A DNA stretch of 64,000 nt from Enterococcus viikkiensis. GTDB taxonomy: Bacteria; Bacillota; Bacilli; Lactobacillales; Enterococcaceae. Where the stretch lies: assembly GCF_005405345.1 (NCBI RefSeq), contig NZ_BJDW01000001.1, positions 186,001 to 250,000 on the forward strand. Direction: 5' to 3'. The translations under genes were made by a program, and so were the position numbers. The notes under the pieces are model-generated. The model saw only the letters and a program-made list of their open reading frames with translations, was not told where the DNA came from and made no database searches. Positions 32,313 through 40,713 of this stretch are shown here, piece by piece; position 1 is the first letter of the stretch; every line of letters begins with the position of its first letter.

Positions 32313-34487
32313 CTATAATTTTTTCTGGTTCAAGCTCAGCGAATTCAACAAGACGCTAACGGAGCTAAAAGCCATCGCACCGCCAGCAATAATTGGATTC
32401 AAAAAGCCAAAGGCCGCAAAAGGAATTCCAATCACGTTATAACAGAAGGCCCAGAATAGATTCTGTTTAATTTTTCGTAAGGTCAACTTAGATAAACGAA
32501 TACTTTTTTCAACCGATACAAGATCGCTATTCATCAAAGTAATATCTGCTGTCTCCATTGCGATATCCGTCCCATTACCCATTGCAATCCCAATATCTGC
32601 TAAGGCCAAGGCTGGAGCATCATTGATTCCATCGCCTACCATACCAACGGATTCTCCCTTTGTCTGCAAGTCCTTCACAACTTGAGCCTTATCTTCAGGT
32701 AATACTTCTGCGACGATATCCGCAAACTGCAAACCAACCTGTTCACCAATGTAACGAGCGGTCTGGGGGTTGTCTCCTGTCAACATTTTCACTTTGATGC
32801 CTAGCGTGTGAAGTGCTTCGATTGCTGATTTAGAAGAAGCTTTAACTTGATCAGTCACGGAGATCATCGCTAAAAGATTGGCTTGATCGGTCAAGAACAT
32901 CACCGTCTTACCTTCCTCTTCTAACGCTAGCACACGATCTTCTGCAAATGAAATATTTCGCTCCTTCAAGCCCCGTTTTGATCCGACAAAATAATGTTTG
33001 CCGTTGATACTTCCTGTCACCCCTTGTCCAGTCAAACTTTCAAATTGATCAACCGGTAAAATTTCAGTCTGGTCTTTGCCATATTGATAAATCGCTTTTG
33101 CAAGGGGATGCTCTGACTGCTGTTCCAAACTCGTCAGATACGCCAGGGCTCGCGGATCAAAAGCTTCAAAATCAGCTACCACCGGTTTCCCTTCAGTGAT
33201 CGTACCCGTTTTATCTAAAACAACCGTCGTTAAATGGGCAATTTTTTCTAACGCGCCACCGCCTTTGATTAAAATGCCCGACTTCGCTCCCAAACCAGTG
33301 CCCACCATAATCGCTGTCGGCGTCGCTAAACCTAAGGCACAGGGGCAAGCGATCACTAAGACAGACACACTATGAACAATCGCCTGTTGCCAATCACCTG
33401 TAAACAGGCCTGTGGCCAGCAAGGTCAATAACGCGATGCCTAAAACAGTTGGGACAAATATTTTCGAGATTTTATCCGCAATTTGTTGGATCGGCGCTTT
33501 TTCACCTTGCGCATCCTCCACCATCCGAATAATCCGAGAAAGTACCGTCATACTACCAACTTGGGTAGCGGTAAATTGAATACTGCCGGTCGTATTGACC
33601 GTTCCGCCAAACACTTGATCTTCTACTTGTTTATCTACCGGCAGACTTTCACCGGTCAACATGCTTTCATCAATCGTCGTTTGACCAGCAAAAATCTTGC
33701 CATCCACAGGAATCTGTTCCCCAGGACGAACACGCAATAAATCTCCCACTTGAACTTTTTCAATTGGAACTTGCTGTTCTACCCCTGCAACGAGGATCGT
33801 CGCTGTTTTGGCTTGTAAACTCATTAACTGTTTGATTGCGTCGCTCGTTTTGGTTTTGGCTTTTTGCTCTAAATATTTCCCCAACAAGATCAACGTGATG
33901 ATCATGCCACTACTTTCAAAATATAAATCAGAGTTATGGGGATTGAAAAAACCATTATAAACGCTTAGTAAAAACGCCGCAGATGTTCCCATCGCTACCA
34001 AAACATCCATATTAGGGGCCTTGGTTTTTAGGGCATGGTAGGCACCACGATAAAATCGCTGACCTATACCAAACTGAACAGGCGTGGCTAAAATCAACTG
34101 AACCAGTGGTCGATGTAGAAAATGTACCCAACCGGCGTGGCTACCTAAAAGCATCGCGATCATGGCGATCATTAAAGGAGCTGTTAAGAACGCACTCAAA
34201 ATCAAATCACGTTTCATTCTTTTTAAGTAAGCGGCTTTTTCTTGTTGAATCTTTTGCTTGTGTTCCTCGTCAAACAGAATCGCCCCATACCCAATAGCTT
34301 CGACTCTTTGGATTACTTGCTCTGCACTAAGGGTGCGATCAAATTGGACGGTGGCTTTTTCAGTCGCTAAATTAACATTCGCCTCCAGTACACCATCGGT
34401 CGTTTTCAATTCTTTTTCCACTCGTGCCGAACAATTGGCGCAAGTCATACCAGTAATCGCAAATGTTTCTACGGTTGCGTCTGCCAA
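32313..34487 (-). CDS. copA: Copper-translocating P-type ATPase CopA
   Basis: CopA is a P1B-1-type Cu(I) ATPase. The 724-residue product has one N-terminal heavy-metal domain ([15 protein letters not shown]), eight membrane helices, the CPC site [13 protein letters not shown], phosphorylation site [13 protein letters not shown], and [14 protein letters not shown] start at 34487 is used: GAGGTGATC lies before it and it follows the copZ stop directly. Activity is regulated by CopY through the operator at 35190-35225. Confidence 0.95.
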   Translation of the reverse strand: MADATVETFAITGMTCANCSARVEKELKTTDGVLEANVNLATEKATVQFDRTLSAEQVIQRVEAIGYGAILFDEEHKQKIQQEKAAYLKRMKRDLILSAFLTAPLMIAMIAMLLGSHAGWVHFLHRPLVQLILATPVQFGIGQRFYRGAYHALKTKAPNMDVLVAMGTSAAFLLSVYNGFFNPHNSDLYFESSGMIITLILLGKYLEQKAKTKTSDAIKQLMSLQAKTATILVAGVEQQVPIEKVQVGDLLRVRPGEQIPVDGKIFAGQTTIDESMLTGESLPVDKQVEDQVFGGTVNTTGSIQFTATQVGSMTVLSRIIRMVEDAQGEKAPIQQIADKISKIFVPTVLGIALLTLLATGLFTGDWQQAIVHSVSVLVIACPCALGLATPTAIMVGTGLGAKSGILIKGGGALEKIAHLTTVVLDKTGTITEGKPVVADFEAFDPRALAYLTSLEQQSEHPLAKAIYQYGKDQTEILPVDQFESLTGQGVTGSINGKHYFVGSKRGLKERNISFAEDRVLALEEEGKTVMFLTDQANLLAMISVTDQVKASSKSAIEALHTLGIKVKMLTGDNPQTARYIGEQVGLQFADIVAEVLPEDKAQVVKDLQTKGESVGMVGDGINDAPALALADIGIAMGNGTDIAMETADITLMNSDLVSVEKSIRLSKLTLRKIKQNLFWAFCYNVIGIPFAAFGFLNPIIAGGAMAFSSVSVLLNSLSLNQKKL

Positions 34488-34697
34488 TTAGATCACCTCA
34501 GTTTCATACCCTGCTTCAGTCACTGCTGCAGCGATTTTATCTGCTGAAACTTGTGCCTCGTCGAATTTCACCGTACCATTATTTTTCTTCAGATTGATTT
34601 TCACTTTATCAATCCCATCCAATTGATTGATCGCTTGCTCCACTTTTGCCACACAGTGGTTGCAGCTCATTCCGTTAATTGCAAATTGCTTTTTCAT
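34488..34697 (-). CDS. copZ: Copper chaperone CopZ
   Basis: The 69-residue heavy-metal-associated protein carries Cu(I) in the GMSCNHCVAKVEQAI motif and delivers it to CopY and the ATPases. The ATG at 34697 fits TGGAG about 10 nt upstream; an in-frame ATG five codons earlier overlaps that site. Its stop codon adjoins the copA start. Confidence 0.94.
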   Translation of the reverse strand: MKKQFAINGMSCNHCVAKVEQAINQLDGIDKVKINLKKNNGTVKFDEAQVSADKIAAAVTEAGYETEVI

Positions 34698-34730
34698 TTT
34701 TTTTGTCTCCATTCTTCTTCGTTTTATTTT

Positions 34731-35171
34731 TTATTGATGATGCTTGCATTCGCATTGACCAGGAATACAGTTACACTCAATTTTTTCTACCGTTTGCTTG
34801 TTTAGCAACTGCTCTTGAATCAATGCCACATCGGCAGCGGTCAATTCCGCTTCCGACACCAACTCGGCGATTGCTTCCCCGATTCGCTTCGCACAAATAT
34901 GAGAAAATAAATTTTCCGTTGCGCTCTTGACTGTCTCACCTTCGCTAATCGCTGGATAATAAATATATTTTTTCCCCGCTTGCTCAGTGCGCACGGCTTC
35001 TTTTTTCACTAAACGCCCTAATAACGTTTTGATCGTCGCCGGTTTCCAGTCCATTGTCTGTCCTAAAATAGCAATAATTTCTTGTGCGGTAGTTGCCTTT
35101 TGTGTCCAGATCACTCGCATGACTTCCCATTCAGAATCACTGATCTTAATCGGCGTAATCGTCATAGACAT
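34731..35171 (-). CDS. copY: Copper-responsive repressor CopY
   Basis: CopY is a BlaI/MecI-type winged-helix repressor. The 146-residue protein has the DNA-binding domain at about 8-75 ([12 protein letters not shown], then [16 protein letters not shown]). It ends with the metal-sensing [10 protein letters not shown] (CxCx4CxC), where zinc keeps it on DNA and Cu(I) displaces it. GAGGTGAGAGT precedes the ATG. It is the first gene of the operon and represses itself. Confidence 0.96.
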   Translation of the reverse strand: MSMTITPIKISDSEWEVMRVIWTQKATTAQEIIAILGQTMDWKPATIKTLLGRLVKKEAVRTEQAGKKYIYYPAISEGETVKSATENLFSHICAKRIGEAIAELVSEAELTAADVALIQEQLLNKQTVEKIECNCIPGQCECKHHQ

Positions 35172-35189
35172 ACTCTCACCTCTTCCGTT

Positions 35190-35240
35190 TACAAATGTAA
35201 TCTACTTTTTAAGTTTACATTTGTAATCTCAATTCGTCAA
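35190..35240 (-). promoter_or_regulatory. cop promoter with two CopY operators
   Basis: Minus-strand TTGACG (35235-35240) and TAAACT (35212-35217) are 17 bp apart. Two cop boxes fit TACANNTGTA in extended form: TACATTTGTA (35216-35225) inside the promoter and TACAAATGTA (35190-35199) just downstream, 26 bp apart centre to centre. Confidence 0.9.
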
Positions 35241-35276
35241 CCATTATGTTGTTTCTTTTTTTAAAACGCAAAAAAA

Positions 35277-35304
35277 AGCTTTGCGACTATACGTCACAAA
35301 GCCT
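35277..35304 (-). terminator. Terminator of the Zn/Cd-type ATPase gene
   Basis: On the minus strand AAGGCTTTG pairs with CAAAGCTTT, followed by seven T. Confidence 0.8.
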
Positions 35305-35313
35305 TACGGTTGT

Positions 35314-37371
35314 TTATTTTGTTCTCAAACACCGCATCGCATTCAACACAGCGAGCACTGTCACACCAACATCTGCAAAAACCGCGGCATACATTGTAGC
35401 AAAGCCCAACGCACCTAAGATCAAGACGATCACCTTTACGCCAATCGCAAAGACGATATTTTGTTTGACAATTTTCATTGTTTTACGAGCGATCCGAATC
35501 GCAACCGGAATTTTTTCCGGTTGGTCATCCATGATGACAACATCTGCTGCTTCAATAGCCGCATCTGATCCAAGGCCCCCCATGGCAATCCCGATATCCG
35601 CACGTGCTAAAACCGGTGCGTCATTCATCCCATCTCCGACAAAGGCGGTTTTTTGTTCCCGTTTCAATTCATCTTCTAAATGAATCACCTTATCTTCTGG
35701 CAATAATTCACTGTAGACTTGATCGATTCCAATTTTATTCCCAATTGCGTCAGCAATCCCACGATTATCTCCAGTCAGCATAACTGTCCTTTTGATACCT
35801 AACTGTTTCACTTCATCTAACGCTTCAACAACGTTACTCTTCAATTCATCCGCAATCACTAAATGTCCAATATAATTTCCATCCATCGTCACATACACAA
35901 TCGTACCGATCTCATCGACTCCTTGAAAGGAACTATTTTCTTTAGCTAATAATTTTTCGTTTCCAACTAAAAATTGATGTCCTTCAATCACAACTGAAAT
36001 GCCATAGCCAGCAATTTCTGTTAACTGACTAACTGGCAACAACGGTTGATCCACGTAGTTCACGATAGACTGAGCGATCGGATGACTTGAGCTTTGCTCT
36101 GCACTGGCAACATAACGTAGAAAATCATTTTGATTAATGGTAGTCTCAACCTTTTGAACTTCAAAAACACCTTTGGTAAAGGTTCCCGTTTTATCAAAAA
36201 CTAAAGTTTCAACGTTTGCTAACGTTTCAATATAATTACTGCCTTTGATTAATACGCCCACTTTACTTGCTCCGCCGATTCCCCCAAAGAAGCTCAACGG
36301 TACAGAAATAACCAACGCACAAGGACAAGAAATCACTAGGAAGGTCAATGCACGATAGACCCAATCATAAAAGGGCTCACCGGTAACAAGCGGCGGAACT
36401 ATTGCCAGCAGCGCTGCTAATCCCACAACGATAGGGGTGTAATAACGAGCAAAACTAGTGATAAAGTTTTCCGCTGGTGCTTTTTTACTGCTGGCGTTCT
36501 CAACTAAATCCAAAATTTTGCTAACCGTTGACTCACCAAATGTCGTCGTCACTTCCACCGTCAGTTGCCCACTTTGATTAATAAAACCACTCAAAATTTG
36601 TTCATCAGGATGAATGCTGCGGGGAACGGATTCCCCAGTTAGGGCGGATGTATCCAGCATCGAGTTTCCTTCTTTAACAATTCCATCTAAAGGAACTTTT
36701 TCACCTGGTTTGATTAAAATTTGATCGCCAACTTGGATCATTTCTGGTGCGACTTTCTTTACCTCACCATTTTGGATTAAATTCGCAGAGTCCGGTCGAA
36801 TCGCCAATAACGAACTAATTGATTTTCTCGATTTTGCCACTGCATAATCTTGAAAAAATTCACCGACTTGGTAAAAGAGCATAACTGCCACCGCTTCTGG
36901 ATATTCACCAATTGCGATCGCCCCAACCGTTGCTACAGCCATCAAGAAATTTTCATCAAAAATCTCACCATGAAAAATATTGGTAATAGCGGTCTTCAAT
37001 ACGTCATACCCGATCCACAAATACAAAACTAAGTAAGCAACGAGCTTCCAAGGCATTGCCGGTGTCACAATTGCTAATAAAGCTAATGCCAGGATAGCGA
37101 CCACAATTTGAATGATTTTTCCTTTAGAGTCTTCTTCGACTTTTTCCGTTTGGACACTATTGACCTCGACGTCAGGTTCCAGCTTATAAACGACTTCCTT
37201 CACTTCTTCCGTCACGCGATCAATGTCCTTTTCAGGCGCAACGATTGTCAGTTTCGTACTGATAAAATCAACTTGTGCTTTTTCCACACCTTTGATTTGT
37301 TGAACGGAACGTTCGATCTTAGCTGCACAATTTGCGCAATCCAATCCATCTAACCGATATACTTTTTCCAT
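35314..37371 (-). CDS. cadA: Heavy-metal P-type ATPase, CadA/ZntA type
   Basis: A P1B-2-type ATPase that should export Zn(II), Cd(II) or Pb(II). The 685-residue protein has an N-terminal metal domain with LDCANCAAKIE, an acidic linker, CPC in FLVISCPCALVISVPLSFFG (the LVISVPL form typical of Zn/Cd pumps rather than copper pumps), DKTGTFTKG, TGES and GDGMNDAPVL. GAAGGGA lies before the ATG. Operators for an ArsR/SmtB repressor lie upstream, but no such gene is adjacent. It is separate from the cop operon, with its own promoter and terminator. Confidence 0.9.
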   Translation of the reverse strand: MEKVYRLDGLDCANCAAKIERSVQQIKGVEKAQVDFISTKLTIVAPEKDIDRVTEEVKEVVYKLEPDVEVNSVQTEKVEEDSKGKIIQIVVAILALALLAIVTPAMPWKLVAYLVLYLWIGYDVLKTAITNIFHGEIFDENFLMAVATVGAIAIGEYPEAVAVMLFYQVGEFFQDYAVAKSRKSISSLLAIRPDSANLIQNGEVKKVAPEMIQVGDQILIKPGEKVPLDGIVKEGNSMLDTSALTGESVPRSIHPDEQILSGFINQSGQLTVEVTTTFGESTVSKILDLVENASSKKAPAENFITSFARYYTPIVVGLAALLAIVPPLVTGEPFYDWVYRALTFLVISCPCALVISVPLSFFGGIGGASKVGVLIKGSNYIETLANVETLVFDKTGTFTKGVFEVQKVETTINQNDFLRYVASAEQSSSHPIAQSIVNYVDQPLLPVSQLTEIAGYGISVVIEGHQFLVGNEKLLAKENSSFQGVDEIGTIVYVTMDGNYIGHLVIADELKSNVVEALDEVKQLGIKRTVMLTGDNRGIADAIGNKIGIDQVYSELLPEDKVIHLEDELKREQKTAFVGDGMNDAPVLARADIGIAMGGLGSDAAIEAADVVIMDDQPEKIPVAIRIARKTMKIVKQNIVFAIGVKVIVLILGALGFATMYAAVFADVGVTVLAVLNAMRCLRTK

Positions 37372-37395
37372 GAGATTCCCTTCTCTCTATAATAC

Positions 37396-37447
37396 ATATG
37401 AATGTTTCTTCATATTTATTATATATGAACAACCATTCATATGTCAA
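37396..37447 (-). promoter_or_regulatory. cadA promoter with two ArsR/SmtB-type operators
   Basis: Minus-strand TTGACA (37442-37447) and TATAAT (37418-37423) are 18 bp apart. Two inverted repeats with ATATGAA/TTCATAT arms lie at 37423-37442 (in the spacer) and 37396-37415 (just downstream), 27 bp apart. They fit the 12-2-12 operators of CadC/CzrA-type zinc and cadmium sensors. Confidence 0.82.
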
Positions 37448-37553
37448 GCAGAAAAGAAAGCTTTTTCAAAAAGAAAAGAGCTTGTGACAGAACGTGGAAG
37501 GCTTCAATTTATTTCCGAAAAAAACTACTTCTGAAACACCGTTTTATTCGACA

Positions 37554-37592
37554 AAAGGAGCTATGACAAGATTTTTGTCACAGCTCCTTTAT
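37554..37592 (-). terminator. Terminator of asnS
   Basis: On the minus strand AAAGGAGCTGTGACA pairs with TGTCATAGCTCCTTT with one mismatch, then T. Confidence 0.85.
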
Positions 37593-37601
37593 TATTTATT
37601 C

Positions 37602-38900
37602 TTATGGATAAATCCGGTTTAACAAGCGTGGGAATGGAATGGCTTCCCGTACATGATCAATTCCTGAAATAAAGGTAATGGTCCGTTCCAAGCCTAAACC
37701 AAAGCCTGAATGAGGCACCGTTCCGTATTTACGCAAATCCAAATACCATGAATATTCTTCTTCGTTCAAACCAGCCTCACGAATTTGTTCTAACAGATAA
37801 TCATAATCTGTCGCACGTTCTGAACCGCCGATAATTTCACCATAGCCTTCTGGTGCAATCAAATCCGCACAGATCACCACGTCTTCACGTGTTGGATGTG
37901 GTTTCATGTAGAATGGTTTGATAGCTTTTGGATAATTCAAAATGAAGACTGGACGATCAAAGGAATTCGCGATAAAGGTTTCATGTGGCGAACCAAAATC
38001 ATCGCCCCATTCGATATCATCAAAATCATTTTTCTTCAATAAGTCAATCGCATCATCATACGTGATTCGTGGGAACGGTAATTTTGTATAATTTTTCAAA
38101 ATTTCTTTGTCTCGACCTAACGTATCCAACGCGTAGTCACAATTGTCCAAGACACTTTGTACCAAGTACGCAACATATTGTTCTTGAACTTCTAGGCTAT
38201 CTTCTTGATGCATGAAAGCCATTTCCGGTTCGATCATCCAAAACTCAATTAAATGACGACGAGTCTTCGATTTTTCAGCACGGAAGGTTGGGCCGAATGA
38301 GAATACTTTTCCTAAAGCCATCGCTGCGGCTTCCATGTATAACTGTCCGCTTTGTGATAAATAAGCTTTATGATCAAAATAATTCGTTTCAAATAAATCA
38401 CTCGTACCTTCAGGAGCTGAACCCGTTAAGATCGGTGGATCAACTTTCACGAAACCATTATTATTGAAGAATTCGTATGTCGCACGAATCACCTCGTTAC
38501 GAATCAACATGATTGCGTGTTGTTGTGATGAACGCAACCATAGATGACGATGGTCCATTAAAAAATCAACGCCGTGTTCTTTTGGTGTGATAGGATACTC
38601 ATGACTTTCACCGATGACTTCAATTTCCTTCACGCCTAGCTCATAACCGAATTTCGAACGAGTATCTTCCCGAATTTCTCCTGTTACGATAACTGACGTT
38701 TCTTGTGTCAGCTCTTTTGCTAAATGGAAAACTTCTTCTGATACTTCGCTTTTTACTACAACTGCTTGAAAATAAGCTGTTCCATCACGTAATTGTAAAA
38801 AAGAAATTTTTCCGCTTGAGCGCTTATTCGCTACCCAAGCACCAATTTTTACTGTTTCGCCAACATGATTCTTGGCATCAATAATTTGAATCTGTTCCAC
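37602..38900 (-). CDS. asnS: Asparagine--tRNA ligase
   Basis: AsnRS charges tRNA-Asn. The 432-residue class IIb enzyme has an N-terminal OB-fold anticodon domain (about 1-110), motif 2 with [20 protein letters not shown], and motif 3 [15 protein letters not shown]. The GTG at 38900 is used because AGGAGAG lies 6 nt upstream and the product then starts [11 protein letters not shown]. Gene order with the aminotransferase, tseB and dinG matches Bacillus. Confidence 0.95.
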   Translation of the reverse strand: MEQIQIIDAKNHVGETVKIGAWVANKRSSGKISFLQLRDGTAYFQAVVVKSEVSEEVFHLAKELTQETSVIVTGEIREDTRSKFGYELGVKEIEVIGESHEYPITPKEHGVDFLMDHRHLWLRSSQQHAIMLIRNEVIRATYEFFNNNGFVKVDPPILTGSAPEGTSDLFETNYFDHKAYLSQSGQLYMEAAAMALGKVFSFGPTFRAEKSKTRRHLIEFWMIEPEMAFMHQEDSLEVQEQYVAYLVQSVLDNCDYALDTLGRDKEILKNYTKLPFPRITYDDAIDLLKKNDFDDIEWGDDFGSPHETFIANSFDRPVFILNYPKAIKPFYMKPHPTREDVVICADLIAPEGYGEIIGGSERATDYDYLLEQIREAGLNEEEYSWYLDLRKYGTVPHSGFGLGLERTITFISGIDHVREAIPFPRLLNRIYP

Positions 38901-38940
38901 AAATGTCTCTCCTAACTTATTTATCCCGAATGAAGTTTTT

Positions 38941-40128
38941 TTACTTTTTACTATTTTCAATAAAACGACGAATCCGTATAACCGCTTCTTCTAACTCTTC
39001 CATACTGGCAGAATAACTCATCCGCACACTGACAGGCGAACCAAATCCTTCACCAGTCACCAGCGCTACTTGTTCTTGCTCTAATAGATCGTTGACCCAA
39101 GTAGTCACGTTATCATACCCCCCCATATCCATCGCTTCCTTGATATTAGGAAATAGATAAAAGGCTCCCTGTGGTTTTGTTAATTTAAAGCCTGGCAGAT
39201 CAGCCACCTTCGGATAAATGGTATTTAGCCGTTCCTCAAAAGCTTGCCGCATTTTTTCGACTGTCTCTTGTTCACCTGACAAAGCTTCGACCGCCGCAAT
39301 TTGACTGACCGCTGTTGGGTTACTGGTTGATTGTGAAGCAATTGCTGTCATACCACTGATGATTTCAGCGTTACCGATCGCATAACCGATTCGCCAACCG
39401 GTCATGGAATAGGTTTTTGATACACCGTTAATGATCACTGTATGCTGAAAAATCTCGTCAGATAAAGAAGCAAGATGGGCCGCTTTGTTCCCATTATAAA
39501 CAAGATGATCATAAATATCATCTGAAACAATCAATAAATCGTGACGAACAGCCCATTCACCTAGCGCTCGCAGTTCATCCTCTGAATAAATCATCCCAGT
39601 CGGATTTGAGGGGGAGTTGATAATGATCGCTTTGGTTTTTTCTGTACGAACTTCTTCCAAATTATCCACTGTGATCTTATAATCGTTGGCTTGTTCCCCA
39701 TACACAAAGACTGGATTGCCTTGCGCTAACTTGACTTGTTCTCCGTAACTAACCCAATAAGGCACTGGAATGATTACTTCATCCCCAGCATCAAGAATGG
39801 TTTGGAACAACGTATACAAAGCAAATTTTGCACCGGTAGTCACGATAATATTTTTTGCTTCAACAGTCCGGTCATAATTTTTTTCAGTGAACTCAATGAT
39901 CGCTGATTTTAATTCTGGTGTACCACCTGAGGCAGTGTAAAAGCTGACTTTCCCACTCTTGATCCCATCAATAGCCGCTTGCTCGATATTTTCCGGTGTA
40001 GTAAAATCAGGCTCTCCTACGGTCAAACTAATCACATCTAACCCTTTTGCTTTCAATTCTTTGGCTTTTGTCGTTGCTGCTAAAGTGACGGACGGTTCTA
40101 AGTTCGTTACACGCTGCGATAATTTCAT
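38941..40128 (-). CDS. aspB: Pyridoxal-phosphate aminotransferase, aspartate type
   Basis: The 395-residue fold-type I aminotransferase should interconvert aspartate and oxaloacetate. Visible are [29 protein letters not shown], the PLP lysine in [20 protein letters not shown], and the C-terminal arginine in [14 protein letters not shown]. The ATG at 40128 has GGGGAG 9 nt upstream. The link to asnS makes biochemical sense: oxaloacetate to aspartate to asparagine. Exact specificity is inferred. Confidence 0.88.
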   Translation of the reverse strand: MKLSQRVTNLEPSVTLAATTKAKELKAKGLDVISLTVGEPDFTTPENIEQAAIDGIKSGKVSFYTASGGTPELKSAIIEFTEKNYDRTVEAKNIIVTTGAKFALYTLFQTILDAGDEVIIPVPYWVSYGEQVKLAQGNPVFVYGEQANDYKITVDNLEEVRTEKTKAIIINSPSNPTGMIYSEDELRALGEWAVRHDLLIVSDDIYDHLVYNGNKAAHLASLSDEIFQHTVIINGVSKTYSMTGWRIGYAIGNAEIISGMTAIASQSTSNPTAVSQIAAVEALSGEQETVEKMRQAFEERLNTIYPKVADLPGFKLTKPQGAFYLFPNIKEAMDMGGYDNVTTWVNDLLEQEQVALVTGEGFGSPVSVRMSYSASMEELEEAVIRIRRFIENSKK

Positions 40129-40155
40129 AACCAATAACTCCCCTACCAAGATTTT

Positions 40156-40659
40156 TTAGAGCTTTTTGATGACTTTAATTGTCTTGCCGTCATTAAAGGT
40201 CAGCAAGTAATAATAAATCGCGCCTTGATCGTCTTTTGCAGTGATTTCCCAAGCCGTCTTGTCGCGATAGATACCAAGAGTTGCTTTTTCAACGGTGACA
40301 TCGGGATAATTCGTTTTAACAGTTGCTTCTGCTTGCTCCTCAGTCAGTCCATCCTTCTGAGCAAGGACACGCACTTTGTCTCCCGATTTCGGAATGATCA
40401 CAATGATTTCTTCCTGTGATTTGTTTTTTCCTACGACCGTAAAATAAGTCTGCTCGCGATTGAACCAGTAAAACTGATCCACCGTTTCAAGATCTGCATA
40501 TTTTTCCGCCATTTGGATCGCTTCTCTTTTCGCCTGTTGCATTGGCCGGTTTGAACGAATGAAAATCATAGATCCGGCAACAAGGATGATCAATAAAAAG
40601 GCCACGATTCCTAACAGCCAACGGTTAAGTTTATTCTGTTTTGCACTATTCGTATCCAA
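40156..40659 (-). CDS. tseB: TseB/YpmB-like membrane protein (DUF5590, PepSY-like)
   Basis: The 167-residue protein has an N-terminal membrane anchor (about 14-33) and an extracytoplasmic part made of two cystatin-like or PepSY-like repeats (ARREAIQMAEKYADL-like start, then EEQAEATVKTNYPDV). This is the YpmB family; Bacillus TseB affects cell-wall elongation with PBP2A. The start is a choice: TTG at 40659 has AAGGAG 7 nt upstream, whereas the ATG at 40665 almost touches that site. It lies between dinG and the aminotransferase gene, as in Bacillus. Confidence 0.8.
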   Translation of the reverse strand: MDTNSAKQNKLNRWLLGIVAFLLIILVAGSMIFIRSNRPMQQAKREAIQMAEKYADLETVDQFYWFNREQTYFTVVGKNKSQEEIIVIIPKSGDKVRVLAQKDGLTEEQAEATVKTNYPDVTVEKATLGIYRDKTAWEITAKDDQGAIYYYLLTFNDGKTIKVIKKL

Positions 40660-40713
40660 AATCATACTCCTTCCAGACAAGCTACATTATACCAAAAGAA
40701 CAACTATCCCTCA

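Noticed and set aside
32081..32359. Plus-strand His/Met-rich open frame
   Set aside because: It is the complement of the repetitive His/Met codons of copB and has no start signals.
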